Assembly (NCBI GenBank): GCA_002422425.1
Contig: DIVG01000029.1
Location: forward strand, 110,470 to 174,469
Direction of reading: 5' to 3'
Length of the DNA stretch: 64,000 nucleotides
Source of the DNA: Akkermansiaceae bacterium UBA6138
GTDB taxonomy: Bacteria > Verrucomicrobiota > Verrucomicrobiia > Verrucomicrobiales > DEV007
The position numbers were made by a program, and so were the translations under genes. A model generated the notes under the pieces. The model saw nothing but the letters and a program-made list of their open reading frames with translations. It did no database searches and had not been told where the DNA came from. Shown here piece by piece: positions 54,783 to 64,000 of the stretch. The first letter of the stretch is position 1. Each line of letters begins with the position of its first letter.

Positions 54783-54898
54783 GTAGCTTTGTCGGCAACC
54801 ACTTTGACTCCGCTGACGCGCAGATTCCGGATTTTTACTCCGTCGCCGGCAGCGAGCCAGCTGCGCTTCTTCGCGGTGGCTAGATAGGGATGCGCCGC
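54779..54898 (-). pseudogene. short coding-like remnant in another frame
   Basis: In a different minus-strand frame from the esterase fragment, 39 codons read AAHPYLATAKKRSWLAAGD, GVKIRNLRVSGVKVVADKAT and then stop. The composition looks like real protein, but I do not recognise the family and there is no start. It abuts the end of the DUF1501 gene. Confidence 0.35.
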
Positions 54899-54900
54899 GC

Positions 54901-56361
54901 TCAGGCAAGCACGTCTTTGATGACGTGACCGTGCACGTCGGTGAGGCGGCGTTCGAAACCGTTGTGGTAGTAGGTGAGCCGCTCGTGATCGAGTCCGAGG
55001 AGATGCAGGATCGTGGCGTGGAAATCGTAGACCGTCGCGACATCCTTGACCGCCCGGTAGCTGAACTCGTCGGTCTCGCCGTAGCTGAAGCCCTTTTTCA
55101 CTCCGGCACCCATCATCCAGGTGGTGAAGCCGTCGGGGTTGTGGTCGCGGCCGCTCGCCCCTTTCTGGAAAGTGGGCATGCGTCCGAATTCTGTCGTCCA
55201 GACGACGAGCGTGTCCTCGAGGAGCCCGCGCCGCTTCATATCCTTGAGCAGGGCCGCGCAGGGCTGATCGAGGACGGGGCCGTGTTTGCTGTATTGATCG
55301 ACGAGGTGCTTGTGGCCGTCCCAGTTGCTCACCCCTTCCCCGCCAGTCTGGTAGGCCCCGTTGAAAAGCTGCACAAAACGCACCCCTTTCTCAAGCAATC
55401 GCCGCGCGAGGATGCAGTTTTTCGCAAAGCTCGCCTTTAGCGGATTCGTCGTGTCATCGGCTCCGTATTCCTTGAGCAGGCTCGCCGGTTCGGTCGAGAG
55501 ATCGGTCACCTCGGGCACGCTCAGCTGCATGCGAGCGGCCAGTTCATAGCTCGAGAGGCGCGCCGCCAGTTCGGTGTCGCCGGGAAACTCCGCGAGATGG
55601 CGCTCGTTGAGCCGTTTCAAAAAGTCGCGCGTAGCCCGATCAGTCTTCGCGGCAGTGCCCTTCGGGATCTCGAGGTTGCCGAGCGGTTTCAGGGCATTGA
55701 ACTCCGTCCCCTGATAGGCGGCCGGAAGAAAACCGGGGCCCCAATTGTTCACGCTCGACTGCGGGGTGCCGCGCGGATCCGAGATCGCGACGTAGGCGGG
55801 CAGATTCTCGTTCGAAGTGCCGAGCGCCCAGGTCGTCCAGGCCCCCATCGAGGGGAAACCGTCGAGCGTGAATCCCGTCGACATGAAGTTCTCGCCGGGG
55901 CCGTGCGTGTTCGTCTTGCCCGTCATCGAGTGGATGAAGCACATCTCGTCGGCCAGCTCCGCGAGGTGCGGGACGAGTTCCGAGAGCATCTTGCCGGACT
56001 GCCCGCGCGGTTTGAACTCCCACGGGCTTTTTGTCAGCATCCCCTGCTCTCCCTGGAAAGTGATGATCTTGTCCGCTCCCGGCATCGCCTGACCGTGGCG
56101 CTTGATGAGCTCGGGCTTGTAATCAAAGGTATCAATCTGGCTGCACGCTCCTGCGCAGAAGATCACGAGGACCTTCTTCGCCTTGGCCGGGTGATGTCCC
56201 GCCCGCGAGGCAAAGGGCTGCGACGGATCGATCACCGGCCGGATCGGACCGCCCGCCGCGCCGAGGAGCTTTTCCTCGTGGAGCAGGCTCGCCAGCGCGA
56301 TACCCCCGAGCCCGCGGGCCGTGTTGCCGAGAAAGTGACGTCGATTGAGGAGGGTGTTCAT
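54901..56361 (-). CDS. Tat-exported DUF1501 protein
   Basis: A 486-residue protein starting [27 protein letters not shown], a twin-arginine signal. The body is DUF1501 (sulfatase/alkaline-phosphatase-like fold): [73 protein letters not shown] and [15 protein letters not shown]1501 genes travel with PSCyt1/DUF1553 genes in Planctomycetes and Verrucomicrobia, probably in polysaccharide breakdown. ATG 56361 overlaps the upstream stop by 4 bases. Confidence in family is high; the reaction is unknown. Confidence 0.95.
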   Translation of the reverse strand: MNTLLNRRHFLGNTARGLGGIALASLLHEEKLLGAAGGPIRPVIDPSQPFASRAGHHPAKAKKVLVIFCAGACSQIDTFDYKPELIKRHGQAMPGADKIITFQGEQGMLTKSPWEFKPRGQSGKMLSELVPHLAELADEMCFIHSMTGKTNTHGPGENFMSTGFTLDGFPSMGAWTTWALGTSNENLPAYVAISDPRGTPQSSVNNWGPGFLPAAYQGTEFNALKPLGNLEIPKGTAAKTDRATRDFLKRLNERHLAEFPGDTELAARLSSYELAARMQLSVPEVTDLSTEPASLLKEYGADDTTNPLKASFAKNCILARRLLEKGVRFVQLFNGAYQTGGEGVSNWDGHKHLVDQYSKHGPVLDQPCAALLKDMKRRGLLEDTLVVWTTEFGRMPTFQKGASGRDHNPDGFTTWMMGAGVKKGFSYGETDEFSYRAVKDVATVYDFHATILHLLGLDHERLTYYHNGFERRLTDVHGHVIKDVLA

Positions 56362-59300
56362 GGAATAAAGACAAACTCGTTCGCGTTGAGCATCGCGCGG
56401 GTGAATTGGACGAGACCTTCCTGCTCGATGAAGGCGGTGGCGTTGGCGAGGTCTTCGGGAGACGGTTCGCGCTGGAAGCAAAGGGCAAACGCCCGCCGGA
56501 TCCGTCCCTCACTGTTGTCCGCCTCGGCCTCGAGTCGCTTCGCGAAAAAGTCGGCCTGCTCCATGACAAACTTGCTGTTGAGCAAATTCAACGCCTGCAG
56601 CGGCGTTGTGGAGCGGCTCCGCTTCGGCACTGCCTGACTCGCGTCGGGACAATCGAAGGCGCCGAAGACATGTTCCTTCTCCTGTCGCACCTTCGTCATG
56701 TAAATCATGCGACGCCAGTCCGCCTCGGTATAGTTCGTTTTCGCGTGATAGTGGCGCACGTTCTCAAGGGCGACTTCAAAGGCGCTGAAGCCCGGTCCAC
56801 CCTCGTCATCGACCGCCAGTTTTCCGCTCACTGTCAGGATCGCATCGCGGATCCCCTCGGCTTCGAGACGACGGGGCGGGAAACGCCAGAGTAAACGCGA
56901 GGCGGCGTCGGCCTCCATGCCCTCGGATCGGGGACGATTGTCCTGCCGCCAGGTCTGCGAGGTCAGGAGGACGCGGTGGAGATGCTTGAGCGACCATTCT
57001 CCCGCAACGAGCTCGCTCGCGAGCCAGTTGACCAGTTCCGGGTGAGTCGGCGGTGTGCCGTTTTTACCCAAATCGCTCGGTGTGTCGAAAATGCCCGTGC
57101 CGAAGTGAAATTGCCAGATCCGGTTCGCCATGACCCGGGCTGTGAGCGGATTTTCGGGGCTGACGACCCACTCGGCAAAGGCACGGCGACGCTCGGCCTC
57201 AGGCGCGTCGGGAGCGAGTTCGAGCGAGGTGAAAACATCGATGGCACCGGGGCCGACCTCCTCCCTTTTCAGATCGGGTTCCCCCCGATAGAGACGGTGC
57301 ACCTTGCCGGGCTGCTCGAATCGCCCCGCATAGGCTTTCGCGGGCGTCGCGAGGGCCTCGCGCTCGGCGCGCAGGCTCAAGAGGGTTTGCTCACGGACCT
57401 TACCCTCTTGAATGACCGCTTCGGGATGACCGCTGAAGTCGTAACTACCGCTCGGGAGCGGTCCCGCGCCCGGCTCGAGACGATCGCCCGAGTGCGCCAC
57501 GAGCTCCCATTGATCGGGTTCGAGGGCGACTTCGAGACGATAGCGGGTCGGGAGACGGTCTTTGTATTTGCCCTCGCGGTCACGGCTCCACTCGATGCGC
57601 TCGATCGGGACGGCTTCGGGCAGTTCGATCTGGATCCAGCCGCCCTTCGCCTGAGCGGAAATCCAGCTGCGCGCGTTGCCGTGCTGGCCGTCATTGATGT
57701 GGGCGAGCTTGTGTGAAGGATGTTCAAAGTCGCCCGACGAGCTGGCTTTGGCCCCGTCGCTGGCGAGGGCGACGTTTTTACCGCCGGAATAGATCTCGAG
57801 TTCGTCGAGACAAGGCTGCCCCGAACTGGATTCCTCAATCGTGAAACGCACGAACCTCGCCGGACGGGGCGCCAGCATCTCGACATTGCGTAGCGGATCG
57901 ACGGCAGCGCGGAAAGCCGGACCATCGGTTTTCTTTTCAGCAGCCCCTGCCGTAGCGGAGACCGGTTCAAAAACGACTAGATCCGCCGTCACTGCCGTTC
58001 CCGAATCGCCGCCGACGAGAATGAGCCTGTCCCCCGGAGCGAGTTCATGAACACCGGCATCGTACCATCCGCTCCAGCGTTTCTTATTATCGGGAACGCC
58101 CTTCCCTCCGGCGACATGTTTCTGATCGACCACCGCGACCTCGCGACGACCGGACGCCGTCTCGAGGAGGTAACCCGCCGAAGACGTGTGACTCGCGAAT
58201 CCCGCGCCCCAGCTCAGCCAGAGGCGGTGCGGCCCCCGGGCGCGTGGCTCGTAGATGAGAGTGTCTTTCCCAGGCTGATTTGCCCACCAGGTATAGCCTT
58301 TCCCGGCACCGGGCGGCGCGCCCTCCGCATCGGTGGCGACACCCTTTTTCTCAAAGCGCGCCTCTCCTGCCGTCTCATCGATACTGATCGAGGCATAGCG
58401 CGCCTTCGGGAGAAAAGGCGCGAGCTGTTGCGTCAGGCCGGCGATGCGCTCGTCGAGGGCGGCGATCTTTTGCTGCGTTTCGGGGCTGTGGGGCAGATCG
58501 GTCTCGGCGTGTTGCACCCCCGCGAAGACCGCCTGCATCGCATAATAATCCTTCTGCGAAATGGGATCGAACTTGTGATTATGACAGCGAGCGCAGCCGG
58601 TCGTGAGCCCGAGAAAAGCGGTGCCCGTCGTGTTGATGATGTCGTCGAGCTCGTTCATGCGCTGCATGATGCCGAGCTTGGGATCCTGGCCTTTCACGAC
58701 GTCGTAGGGTCCCGCGACGAGGAATCCGGTGGCGAGGCGGTTGCCGACGGTGTCTCCGATAATCTGTTCGCGCACGAACTCATCGTAGCGCTTGTCCTGA
58801 TTAAATGAGGCAATGACCCAGTCGCGGTAGCGCCAGGCGTTCGGTCGCTCGCGATTTGTCTCGAAGCCGTTTGTCTCGCCGAAGCGCACGAGATCAAGCC
58901 AGAAAGTGGCCATGCGCTCGCCGTATTGCGGACTGGCGAGGACCGCTTCGACGAGTTGCGTCCAGGCGTCCGGACCGGGGTCGGCGACAAAGGCCTCGAC
59001 TTGCGCGGGCGAGGGTGGCAGCCCGGTCATGACGAGATAGAGCCGCCGGATGAGAGTGCGCCGATCCGCTTCCGGTGAGAGGGAAAGGCCTTTTTCATGC
59101 AGCGCCGCTTTGATGAATCCGTCCACGTCTGTCGCTGTCTGCGGTCGCTTGAGCGGGACGAAGGACCAGTGGGTCAGCTCGACCTTCTCCTCGGCCGGAC
59201 CATAAGACGCCGACGTTTTCGCCCCCTCTTTGATCCATTGCTCGATCAGGGCGATGTCGGCCTCGGCGAGAGCGTCGCCTTTCGGCGGCATCTCGAGTTC

Positions 59301-59585
59301 GGGTTCCTTGTGCCGGATCACTTTCACGAGAAAGCTCGCCGCCGGATCACCGGGCACCACGGCAGCCTCCCCCGAATCCCCGCCCCGCAGCAGCGAGGCG
59401 AGACGATCGAGGCGGAATTGCCCCTTCTGCGTGTCTTCGCCGTGGCAGTCGAAGCAGTTCTCTTCGAAAATGGGGATGATCTCATTTTCGAAATCGACCT
59501 CGGCCCGCCCGACCGTGCTCGCCACCAGCGTGAGCAGAACTGCGAGAAATGGGGAACGAAGGGGAAACGGAAAGAGCGAAGCCAT
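56358..59585 (-). CDS. PSCyt1/DUF1549/DUF1553 cytochrome with an F5/8-type C domain
   Basis: A 1075-residue secreted protein: signal peptide ([17 protein letters not shown]), PSCyt1 with a heme motif CFDCH (Cys44-x2-Cys47-His48), then DUF1549 (from ~115, [40 protein letters not shown]). A middle insert with a carbohydrate-binding discoidin-like domain follows ([51 protein letters not shown]), and then DUF1553 ([49 protein letters not shown]). Probably transfers electrons during surface glycan oxidation or desulfation. A palindromic operator-like sequence lies 40 bases upstream of its ATG at 59585. The 4-base overlap with DUF1501 implies one transcript. Confidence 0.96.
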   Translation of the reverse strand: MASLFPFPLRSPFLAVLLTLVASTVGRAEVDFENEIIPIFEENCFDCHGEDTQKGQFRLDRLASLLRGGDSGEAAVVPGDPAASFLVKVIRHKEPELEMPPKGDALAEADIALIEQWIKEGAKTSASYGPAEEKVELTHWSFVPLKRPQTATDVDGFIKAALHEKGLSLSPEADRRTLIRRLYLVMTGLPPSPAQVEAFVADPGPDAWTQLVEAVLASPQYGERMATFWLDLVRFGETNGFETNRERPNAWRYRDWVIASFNQDKRYDEFVREQIIGDTVGNRLATGFLVAGPYDVVKGQDPKLGIMQRMNELDDIINTTGTAFLGLTTGCARCHNHKFDPISQKDYYAMQAVFAGVQHAETDLPHSPETQQKIAALDERIAGLTQQLAPFLPKARYASISIDETAGEARFEKKGVATDAEGAPPGAGKGYTWWANQPGKDTLIYEPRARGPHRLWLSWGAGFASHTSSAGYLLETASGRREVAVVDQKHVAGGKGVPDNKKRWSGWYDAGVHELAPGDRLILVGGDSGTAVTADLVVFEPVSATAGAAEKKTDGPAFRAAVDPLRNVEMLAPRPARFVRFTIEESSSGQPCLDELEIYSGGKNVALASDGAKASSSGDFEHPSHKLAHINDGQHGNARSWISAQAKGGWIQIELPEAVPIERIEWSRDREGKYKDRLPTRYRLEVALEPDQWELVAHSGDRLEPGAGPLPSGSYDFSGHPEAVIQEGKVREQTLLSLRAEREALATPAKAYAGRFEQPGKVHRLYRGEPDLKREEVGPGAIDVFTSLELAPDAPEAERRRAFAEWVVSPENPLTARVMANRIWQFHFGTGIFDTPSDLGKNGTPPTHPELVNWLASELVAGEWSLKHLHRVLLTSQTWRQDNRPRSEGMEADAASRLLWRFPPRRLEAEGIRDAILTVSGKLAVDDEGGPGFSAFEVALENVRHYHAKTNYTEADWRRMIYMTKVRQEKEHVFGAFDCPDASQAVPKRSRSTTPLQALNLLNSKFVMEQADFFAKRLEAEADNSEGRIRRAFALCFQREPSPEDLANATAFIEQEGLVQFTRAMLNANEFVFIP

Positions 59586-59624
59586 CGAACGCGAAGAAAA
59601 GGCCGCAGCGGACTCCTTGCAAGT

Positions 59625-59640
59625 GAATTGTATACAATTC
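59625..59640. promoter_or_regulatory. perfect 16-bp palindrome, candidate GntR-type operator
   Basis: GAATTGTATACAATTC at 59625-59640. The core TTGTATACAA resembles sites bound by FCD-type GntR regulators (UxuR and ExuR bind TTGGTATACCAA-like sequences). It lies 40-55 bases upstream of the PSCyt1 gene start, overlapping a TATACA that could be its -10. Confidence 0.55.
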
Positions 59641-59665
59641 CGTGATGGCGTTCTTCTCATTGTCG

Positions 59666-61870
59666 TCAGCGTGCGCCATAGACCGGTGGTTTCCAGTCGA
59701 CCGGCAGTTTCGCCTGCGGCCTCACGCCGTAGGCATCGGGCGGGATGGGGTGATCCTCCGGCTTCTGGAGCGGCATGTCATCGGGCAGATGTTTGATTTT
59801 AAAATCCTTGTATTGAATCGTCATGGCCGGCCCGACATGGACCTGTACCGCGAGGATGCCCTCGAGAGCACGCCCCTTTTCGTCAAAGTCGAGCAGGTCG
59901 GCGGTGGGATTCCCATTGATCCAGTGCCGGTGATGATTCCCCTCGACGAGGACGCGATACTCGTGCCACTCGTCCGGGGCAAAGCTCTTCACCTCCATTT
60001 TCCCGACGACCCAGGGCTGTCCGTCGGGGGCGACGATGACCTTCTCACCCGTATGGGAAAGGATGCGGCGGCCGCGCTCCTCGTAGAGCATGCCATTGTA
60101 GTTCGGGTTATTCGCGACGACGTCGCACTGGTAGCCGGAGACGATGTCGAGGTCGACCTCGGGTCGCGAAGTGCCGCGATACTGGATACCGCTGTTGCCG
60201 CCAGCCGTGACCTTCACCTTCACCCGCAGATCGAAGTTCCGCACCGTCGAGTGGGTCCAGCTGAGGAAACGGTTCATCTTCAGTGAGCCGTCCGTCACCC
60301 CGGTGATGGCGCCGTCTTTCACTGACCAGAACACCTTATCCCCGTCCCAACCGCGCAAGGTTTTGCCGTCGAAGATCCTGACAAACCCCTCCTTGTCCGG
60401 CTTTGCGCTGACCGCGGCCGAGGCCTCGGGGTGGGCGTCGGTTGAGGGGGCGAAGGGCTCGCTCATCGGCTCGAGCGGACCGCCCAGCTCCGCCACGACC
60501 GCGGTGGTGCGGGCCCGCATGCTCTGGAGCGTGGCCGCGTGGGCGGGGTCGGACGCGAGATTGACGAGTTCGTCGGGATCGCTTTTCAGATCATAGAGGA
60601 ACTCGTAATTCCCCTCGTCGAAGTAGCGCGCATACTTGAAGTCGGCGTTGCGGAGGCCCTCCCACGCGGGAATGCGATTCCGCACCGCGAAATGCTCGTG
60701 AAAGGTCTCGGTGCGCCAGTCGGCCGGAGCCGGGCCCGCCACAACGGGCTTCAGGCTATGACCCTGGTAGTGGGCTGGTACGTCCGCTCCGGCCCAGTCG
60801 AGAAAGGTCGAGGGCAGGTCTAGATTGAGGGCGGGAGCCTCCGTCACTTTCCCCCGCTCCGATTCCGGGAGACGCGGGTCGGCGACGATCAGGGGGACCC
60901 GGATGGACTCGTCGAAATGCGACCATTTCCCGCTGAGCCCGCGATTGCCCATGTGGTAACCGTTGTCCGCCGAGTAGACGATGATGGTGTTGTCGGCGAG
61001 GCCGGCCTCTTCCAGCACCGTAATGAAACGCCCGATCTCGCGGTCGATCCCGCTGACCATGCGGTAGTAAGCGCGCAGGTTCGTCTGGTATTTTTCCGGC
61101 GTGTTCAGCGCCCAGAAATAGCGCTCGCGGGAGAGCGAGGTCTGGTAAAACTCGGGGAGTTTTTCGAAGATCGCCGGATCGTTCAGCTTCGGCGGATACA
61201 TTTCGATGTCGTCATACATCCCATCGACCGAGCGCGGCCAGGGATAAAAGCCGATCCCGGGGCGGCGATCGTTGTCCTCGGCATGGCAGGCATTGAACCA
61301 GAGGTTCAGCGCAAAGGGTTTGTCGGCGGGCTGGTTTTTGATGAAGTCTATCCCGCGATCGACGATCAGTTCGGTCTCGTGCCGCAGCGAGCCGTCGGGC
61401 TGCTCCTTATAAAACGGATTGCGCCCGATCGCCTCGAACTCGTCAAAATGGTCCGCCGCGTTAAACTTGGGATCGGCCATCTTCACGTGCCACTTGCCGT
61501 AGAATCCGGTGCGATAGCCATGCTGGCGGAGCAGGTCGCTGTAGAGCGTCTCGCTGACCTCGGGGCGGGTCACATCCGGATCGCCCGGCGTGCCGTAGCT
61601 CCGCCCCGTGAGTCCGGTCAGGATCGTGGTGCGGCTCACCCAGCAGATCGCCTGACTTGCGAAAGCGTTCTCAAACCGCACCCCACGTTCGGCTAGCGCG
61701 TCGATGTTCGGTGTCTGGACGATGGGATTCCCATAGCAGCCGAGCGTATTCGTGGACTGATCGTCGGTGAAGAAAAAAACGATGTTCGGAGCCTTGGCGG
61801 GAGTCTCCGACATGAGCGGATGACTGTGGAAAAGAAGAAGGAGGGAGAGGGCGCAAAGGGGGCGATTCAT
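59666..61870 (-). CDS. sulfatase fused to a DUF1080 domain
   Basis: A 734-residue secreted protein. Residues ~25-480 are a type I sulfatase: metal ligands FTDDQS (Asp36-Asp37), the active-site region AICWVSRTTILTG (Cys76), GKWHVKM, YSADNGYHMG. Residues ~490-710 are a DUF1080 (3-keto-disaccharide hydrolase) jelly-roll, from GFVRIFDGKTLRGWDG to DFKIKHLPDD. The Cys76 motif reads C-W-V-S-R where the formylglycine consensus is C-x-P-x-R. Joint desulfation and sugar cleavage of one glycan is implied. The signal peptide is MNRPLCALSLLLLFHSHPLMS. Confidence 0.95.
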   Translation of the reverse strand: MNRPLCALSLLLLFHSHPLMSETPAKAPNIVFFFTDDQSTNTLGCYGNPIVQTPNIDALAERGVRFENAFASQAICWVSRTTILTGLTGRSYGTPGDPDVTRPEVSETLYSDLLRQHGYRTGFYGKWHVKMADPKFNAADHFDEFEAIGRNPFYKEQPDGSLRHETELIVDRGIDFIKNQPADKPFALNLWFNACHAEDNDRRPGIGFYPWPRSVDGMYDDIEMYPPKLNDPAIFEKLPEFYQTSLSRERYFWALNTPEKYQTNLRAYYRMVSGIDREIGRFITVLEEAGLADNTIIVYSADNGYHMGNRGLSGKWSHFDESIRVPLIVADPRLPESERGKVTEAPALNLDLPSTFLDWAGADVPAHYQGHSLKPVVAGPAPADWRTETFHEHFAVRNRIPAWEGLRNADFKYARYFDEGNYEFLYDLKSDPDELVNLASDPAHAATLQSMRARTTAVVAELGGPLEPMSEPFAPSTDAHPEASAAVSAKPDKEGFVRIFDGKTLRGWDGDKVFWSVKDGAITGVTDGSLKMNRFLSWTHSTVRNFDLRVKVKVTAGGNSGIQYRGTSRPEVDLDIVSGYQCDVVANNPNYNGMLYEERGRRILSHTGEKVIVAPDGQPWVVGKMEVKSFAPDEWHEYRVLVEGNHHRHWINGNPTADLLDFDEKGRALEGILAVQVHVGPAMTIQYKDFKIKHLPDDMPLQKPEDHPIPPDAYGVRPQAKLPVDWKPPVYGAR

Positions 61871-61994
61871 GGGACGGGGACAGAAGAGTAAACCGCGAGA
61901 CCGCTGTGCCGGTCAATCACTTTCGCCGCCGACTTCAGAGTCCTGGAGCGGCGGACAGTTTGGCAAAACGTCCCTACCGGGCCTCTCTCACCCT

Positions 61995-62633
61995 TCAATC
62001 CTCCTCCGCCAAACCGCGTTTCCGCAGTTCCCCGACCATCTCATCGAGAATCGCGAGGCCGTAAGAGATCTTTTTGAAAAAGCTCTCGTTGTGATGCACC
62101 ACGACGAAGTTCTCGTGCTGTGACCAGTAGCTCCGCAGCTTCGCATCGAGCACGACGGCCTCGGCGAGCGTCTCCCGCCGGGCCGGATTACCGCCCTCGA
62201 TCCCCAGTCCTCCGACGGCGGCACTCTCGAAAAAGATGACCCCGTCATAGCGGGCCAGTTCCGCCTCCAGACTTGTCTCAAGAGACTCGAAAAAATCGCC
62301 TCTGTCCCCGGGCCAGTAGGCGGCCCCGTCTATCGTGCCGCGGTCACAGATGAGGATGCGCTCCGGGTAGCGCGTTGCCTGGATATCTTCGAGATTCCGT
62401 TGCACATGGTAGATCGCAAGCTGGGCCGAGCGAACGGCCTCCTTTTCGGGGTAACGGGGAAATCCGCCCATGAACATCATCGTCGCCGCCTCGGGCACGA
62501 TCACGACGCCTTCGCCCATCTCGCGGCGAAAGAGATCCACCGCCGTCGTCTTTCCTCCACCCGGTCCCCCCGTCACCGCGATGCGGCAGCGATGGTGGCG
62601 AGGAGAGGACGGGTGAAAAGACGGTATTTTCAT
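61995..62633 (-). CDS. P-loop ATPase/kinase-like protein (AAA_28 type)
   Basis: A 212-residue protein with Walker A VTGGPGGGKTT (22-30) and an ILICDRGTIDGAAYWPG segment typical of small kinase-like AAA_28 proteins (thymidylate-kinase-like fold). No Walker B other than ILICDRG is needed in this family. It is likely cytoplasmic; the substrate is unknown. Its 3' end is ~125 bases from the sulfatase gene on the same strand. Confidence 0.85.
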   Translation of the reverse strand: MKIPSFHPSSPRHHRCRIAVTGGPGGGKTTAVDLFRREMGEGVVIVPEAATMMFMGGFPRYPEKEAVRSAQLAIYHVQRNLEDIQATRYPERILICDRGTIDGAAYWPGDRGDFFESLETSLEAELARYDGVIFFESAAVGGLGIEGGNPARRETLAEAVVLDAKLRSYWSQHENFVVVHHNESFFKKISYGLAILDEMVGELRKRGLAEED

Positions 62634-62742
62634 CAGACAGATTGCAACGGGCGCTGCGATACGGGGTTTATGATCATGCCGACAGCGTTACGAGTCACTC
62701 AGATTCTGACCTTGGCGAAAAAAATCACCCCCTTCAACCCTA

Positions 62743-63357
62743 ATGACCTTACACTCAGTAAACCTGACCCGTCTCCTTCTCTGCACCGCCGTTGCGATTG
62801 CCCTGGCGTTTCCGCCAGTTCCCGGGCGCGCTCAGGAGGGAGAGCCCCGCACCCCGGAAAAAACGGCGGAAGAAAAGCCGGACGGCCGTCCCGTTCCACC
62901 CAAGGCAACCCCGCGACAGCCCGATGCGTCGGCCCCCGGACGCGAAGGCGAGCGCCCCTCGCCGACCCGCAGCAATCGCCCCGGCGAGGGAGCGCGCAAG
63001 GGCGGCCCCCGCGAGGCGGGAACTCCCCAAGACTCACCCCGCGAATCCCGCCCACGCGGTGAGCGCGGACGACCCGAGCCCCTTCCCCACCTCCTAGCGG
63101 CGGCCATGCACCTGGAGCAGGCCGGACTTCATGACGAAGCGCGCCGTGTCCGCGCCCGTGCCGAAGAAATGAAACGTCATCACGAAGAGCGGGGCCATAG
63201 CCGCTCACCCCACAGCGGCCCCCAACTTGAGGAGCAGCTCGCGGAGATCCGTCATCGTCACGAAGAGCTCCGCGCCGAAGTGGCCGAACTCCGCGAGGCG
63301 CTGCAGCGCCATCCTGCGAGCAGCAAAAAGAGGGCCGAAAAAGCTCCCGACCAGTGA
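62743..63357 (+). CDS. secreted Pro/Arg/Glu-rich protein with coiled-coil end
   Basis: A 204-residue protein with a signal peptide (RLLLCTAVAIALAFPPVPGRAQ), a ~90-residue low-complexity part rich in Pro, Arg, Gly, Glu and Lys, and a C-terminal helical region with a short coiled coil (QLEEQLAEIRHRHEELRAEVAELREAL). Unrecognised; similar proteins with Pro-rich linkers and coiled coils are common in Verrucomicrobia periplasm. Divergent from the kinase-like gene. Confidence 0.7.
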   Translation: MTLHSVNLTRLLLCTAVAIALAFPPVPGRAQEGEPRTPEKTAEEKPDGRPVPPKATPRQPDASAPGREGERPSPTRSNRPGEGARKGGPREAGTPQDSPRESRPRGERGRPEPLPHLLAAAMHLEQAGLHDEARRVRARAEEMKRHHEERGHSRSPHSGPQLEEQLAEIRHRHEELRAEVAELREALQRHPASSKKRAEKAPDQ

Positions 63358-63515
63358 GCGGACCGGGTTGAAGCCAGGGCCTTCGCTGTCATCACCGGTA
63401 CAACTCTGCACCGCCGGGGTGCCGCCGGGAGCGTCGGTTGATTGGGGAGACGGGCAACCTGTCTCTATCTGCGAGGGCCAGCCTTCACGATCAGAATAGA
63501 CAAAACGGAGACCAG

Positions 63516-63535
63516 GCTCCATCCTAGGATGGAGC
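63516..63535. promoter_or_regulatory. perfect 20-bp palindrome upstream of the DUF2238-like gene
   Basis: GCTCCATCCTAGGATGGAGC, with no mismatch and no loop, 16 bases before the GTG of the next gene. A zero-loop palindrome suits a dimeric repressor site better than an RNA hairpin. Confidence 0.5.
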
Positions 63536-63551
63536 TATCCGAAATTCCGCC

Positions 63552-64000
63552 GTGAACAGCCCTCTCCCACCCGCCCATCGTCGCCTTTTCCTGCTCCTCG
63601 GCAGCCTCTACGCCGCTTGGTGGGTTACCCTTGCGATCGCGCCGAAACATCCGTTTGACTGGTGGCTGGAGAACATTCTCGTAATCACCGGGCTCCTCCT
63701 TCTCATTCTCACAGCCCGCCGCTTTGTCTTTTCGCGGCTCTCCTACTTCCTCATCTTTCTCTTTCTTTGCCTCCACACGCTCGGGGCACACTACACCTAC
63801 TCGGAAGTTCCCTACCGCGCTTGGTTCGAATCCCTCGGTTTGCGCGGGACCGCGCCTCCTTTCGACGCCGCTGACCCGGCCCGGAATCACTTCGACCGGC
63901 TCGTCCACTTCCTCTATGGCCTGCTCCTCACCCTGCCTTTCCGGGAAGCCTTTTATTTCGCCGTCGTTCCTAAAAGCGCCTTCTGGAGCTACCTGATTAT
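63552..64000 (+). CDS. DUF2238 (YjdF-like) membrane protein, 3' end outside the window
   Basis: A frame from GTG 63552 gives about 149 residues to the right edge. The family landmarks are there: an N-terminal span (LFLLLGSLYAAWWVTLAIAP), FDWWLEN, CLHTLGAHYTYSEVPY and ARNHFDRLVHFLYGLLLTLPFREAF. Together they match DUF2238, whose E. coli member is YjdF. Four or more spans should follow. Function unknown. Confidence 0.88.
   Translation, partial: MNSPLPPAHRRLFLLLGSLYAAWWVTLAIAPKHPFDWWLENILVITGLLLLILTARRFVFSRLSYFLIFLFLCLHTLGAHYTYSEVPYRAWFESLGLRGTAPPFDAADPARNHFDRLVHFLYGLLLTLPFREAFYFAVVPKSAFWSYLI

Noticed and set aside
58047..58808. Plus-strand frames inside the PSCyt1 gene
   Set aside because: They overlap the conserved DUF1549 region on the other strand and start inside codons of it.

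Overview
The window looks like a chromosomal segment of a Gram-negative member of the PVC superphylum, most likely Verrucomicrobiota. The evidence is the mix of outer-membrane assembly genes (a BamD-like TPR protein, LptE, an LptG/LptF permease, OmpA-family proteins) with families typical of Planctomycetes and Verrucomicrobia: a PSCyt1/DUF1549/DUF1553 cytochrome followed by a Tat-exported DUF1501 protein, a sulfatase-DUF1080 fusion, and Tat-exported Gfo/Idh/MocA and hydroxypyruvate-isomerase-like proteins. The sequence is GC-rich apart from a few AT-rich spacers, and many starts lack a clear Shine-Dalgarno (SD) sequence. I see no rRNA, tRNA, CRISPR array, insertion sequence or phage gene. This attribution is inference from gene families, not a taxonomic search.

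Layout. (1) 1-5.65 kb, minus strand: start of a probable helicase gene, a PIN-PhoH ATPase, a low-molecular-weight tyrosine-phosphatase-like protein, a single-domain response regulator, a PAS histidine kinase, a small lipoprotein, and a two-gene ferredoxin unit. (2) 5.8-22.6 kb, plus strand: a long co-oriented cluster around a MoxR AAA+ ATPase, with a DUF58 protein and two large membrane von Willebrand factor A (vWA) proteins. It also holds two paralogous secreted proteins built of repeated beta modules, a membrane coiled-coil protein with a Gly/Ala/Pro linker, and a 1402-residue TPR/beta-propeller protein. This is the most unusual block in the window. (3) 22.6-28.3 kb: an M50-like protease, a NagB deaminase fused to a degenerate PIG-L/LmbE domain, a multi-pass membrane protein and a CBS-domain CorC/HlyC-type protein. 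(4) 28.8-40.3 kb: a BamD-like protein, LptE, RsmI, PanB, a Rho factor with a long disordered N-terminus, TMEM43- and DUF4112-type membrane proteins, an LptG-like permease, then a TPP riboswitch and thiC. (5) 40.4-43.8 kb: a patatin and two Tat-exported sugar-metabolism proteins. (6) 44.0-49.7 kb, minus strand: four genes alternating large OmpA-domain proteins with small single-span proteins, behind a near-consensus sigma-70 promoter. (7) 50.0-52.6 kb: the rpsO-pnp pair with hairpins and a strong terminator. (8) 52.8-64 kb: a LON-domain protein, a remnant-rich stretch (broken sulfatase, broken esterase, an intact secreted phospholipase A2-like gene), the DUF1501/PSCyt1 pair, a sulfatase-DUF1080 fusion, a P-loop kinase-like protein, a Pro/Arg-rich secreted protein and the start of a DUF2238/YjdF-like gene.

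How the genes fit together. The MoxR block reads as one transcriptional unit in which a cytoplasmic AAA+ chaperone could act on vWA-bearing membrane proteins whose partners (TPR/propeller and repeat-module proteins) are in the periplasm. The OmpA block reads as an envelope-spanning or peptidoglycan-associated scaffold. The last 10 kb is a catabolic region for sulfated or otherwise decorated polysaccharides, carrying both intact and decayed genes.
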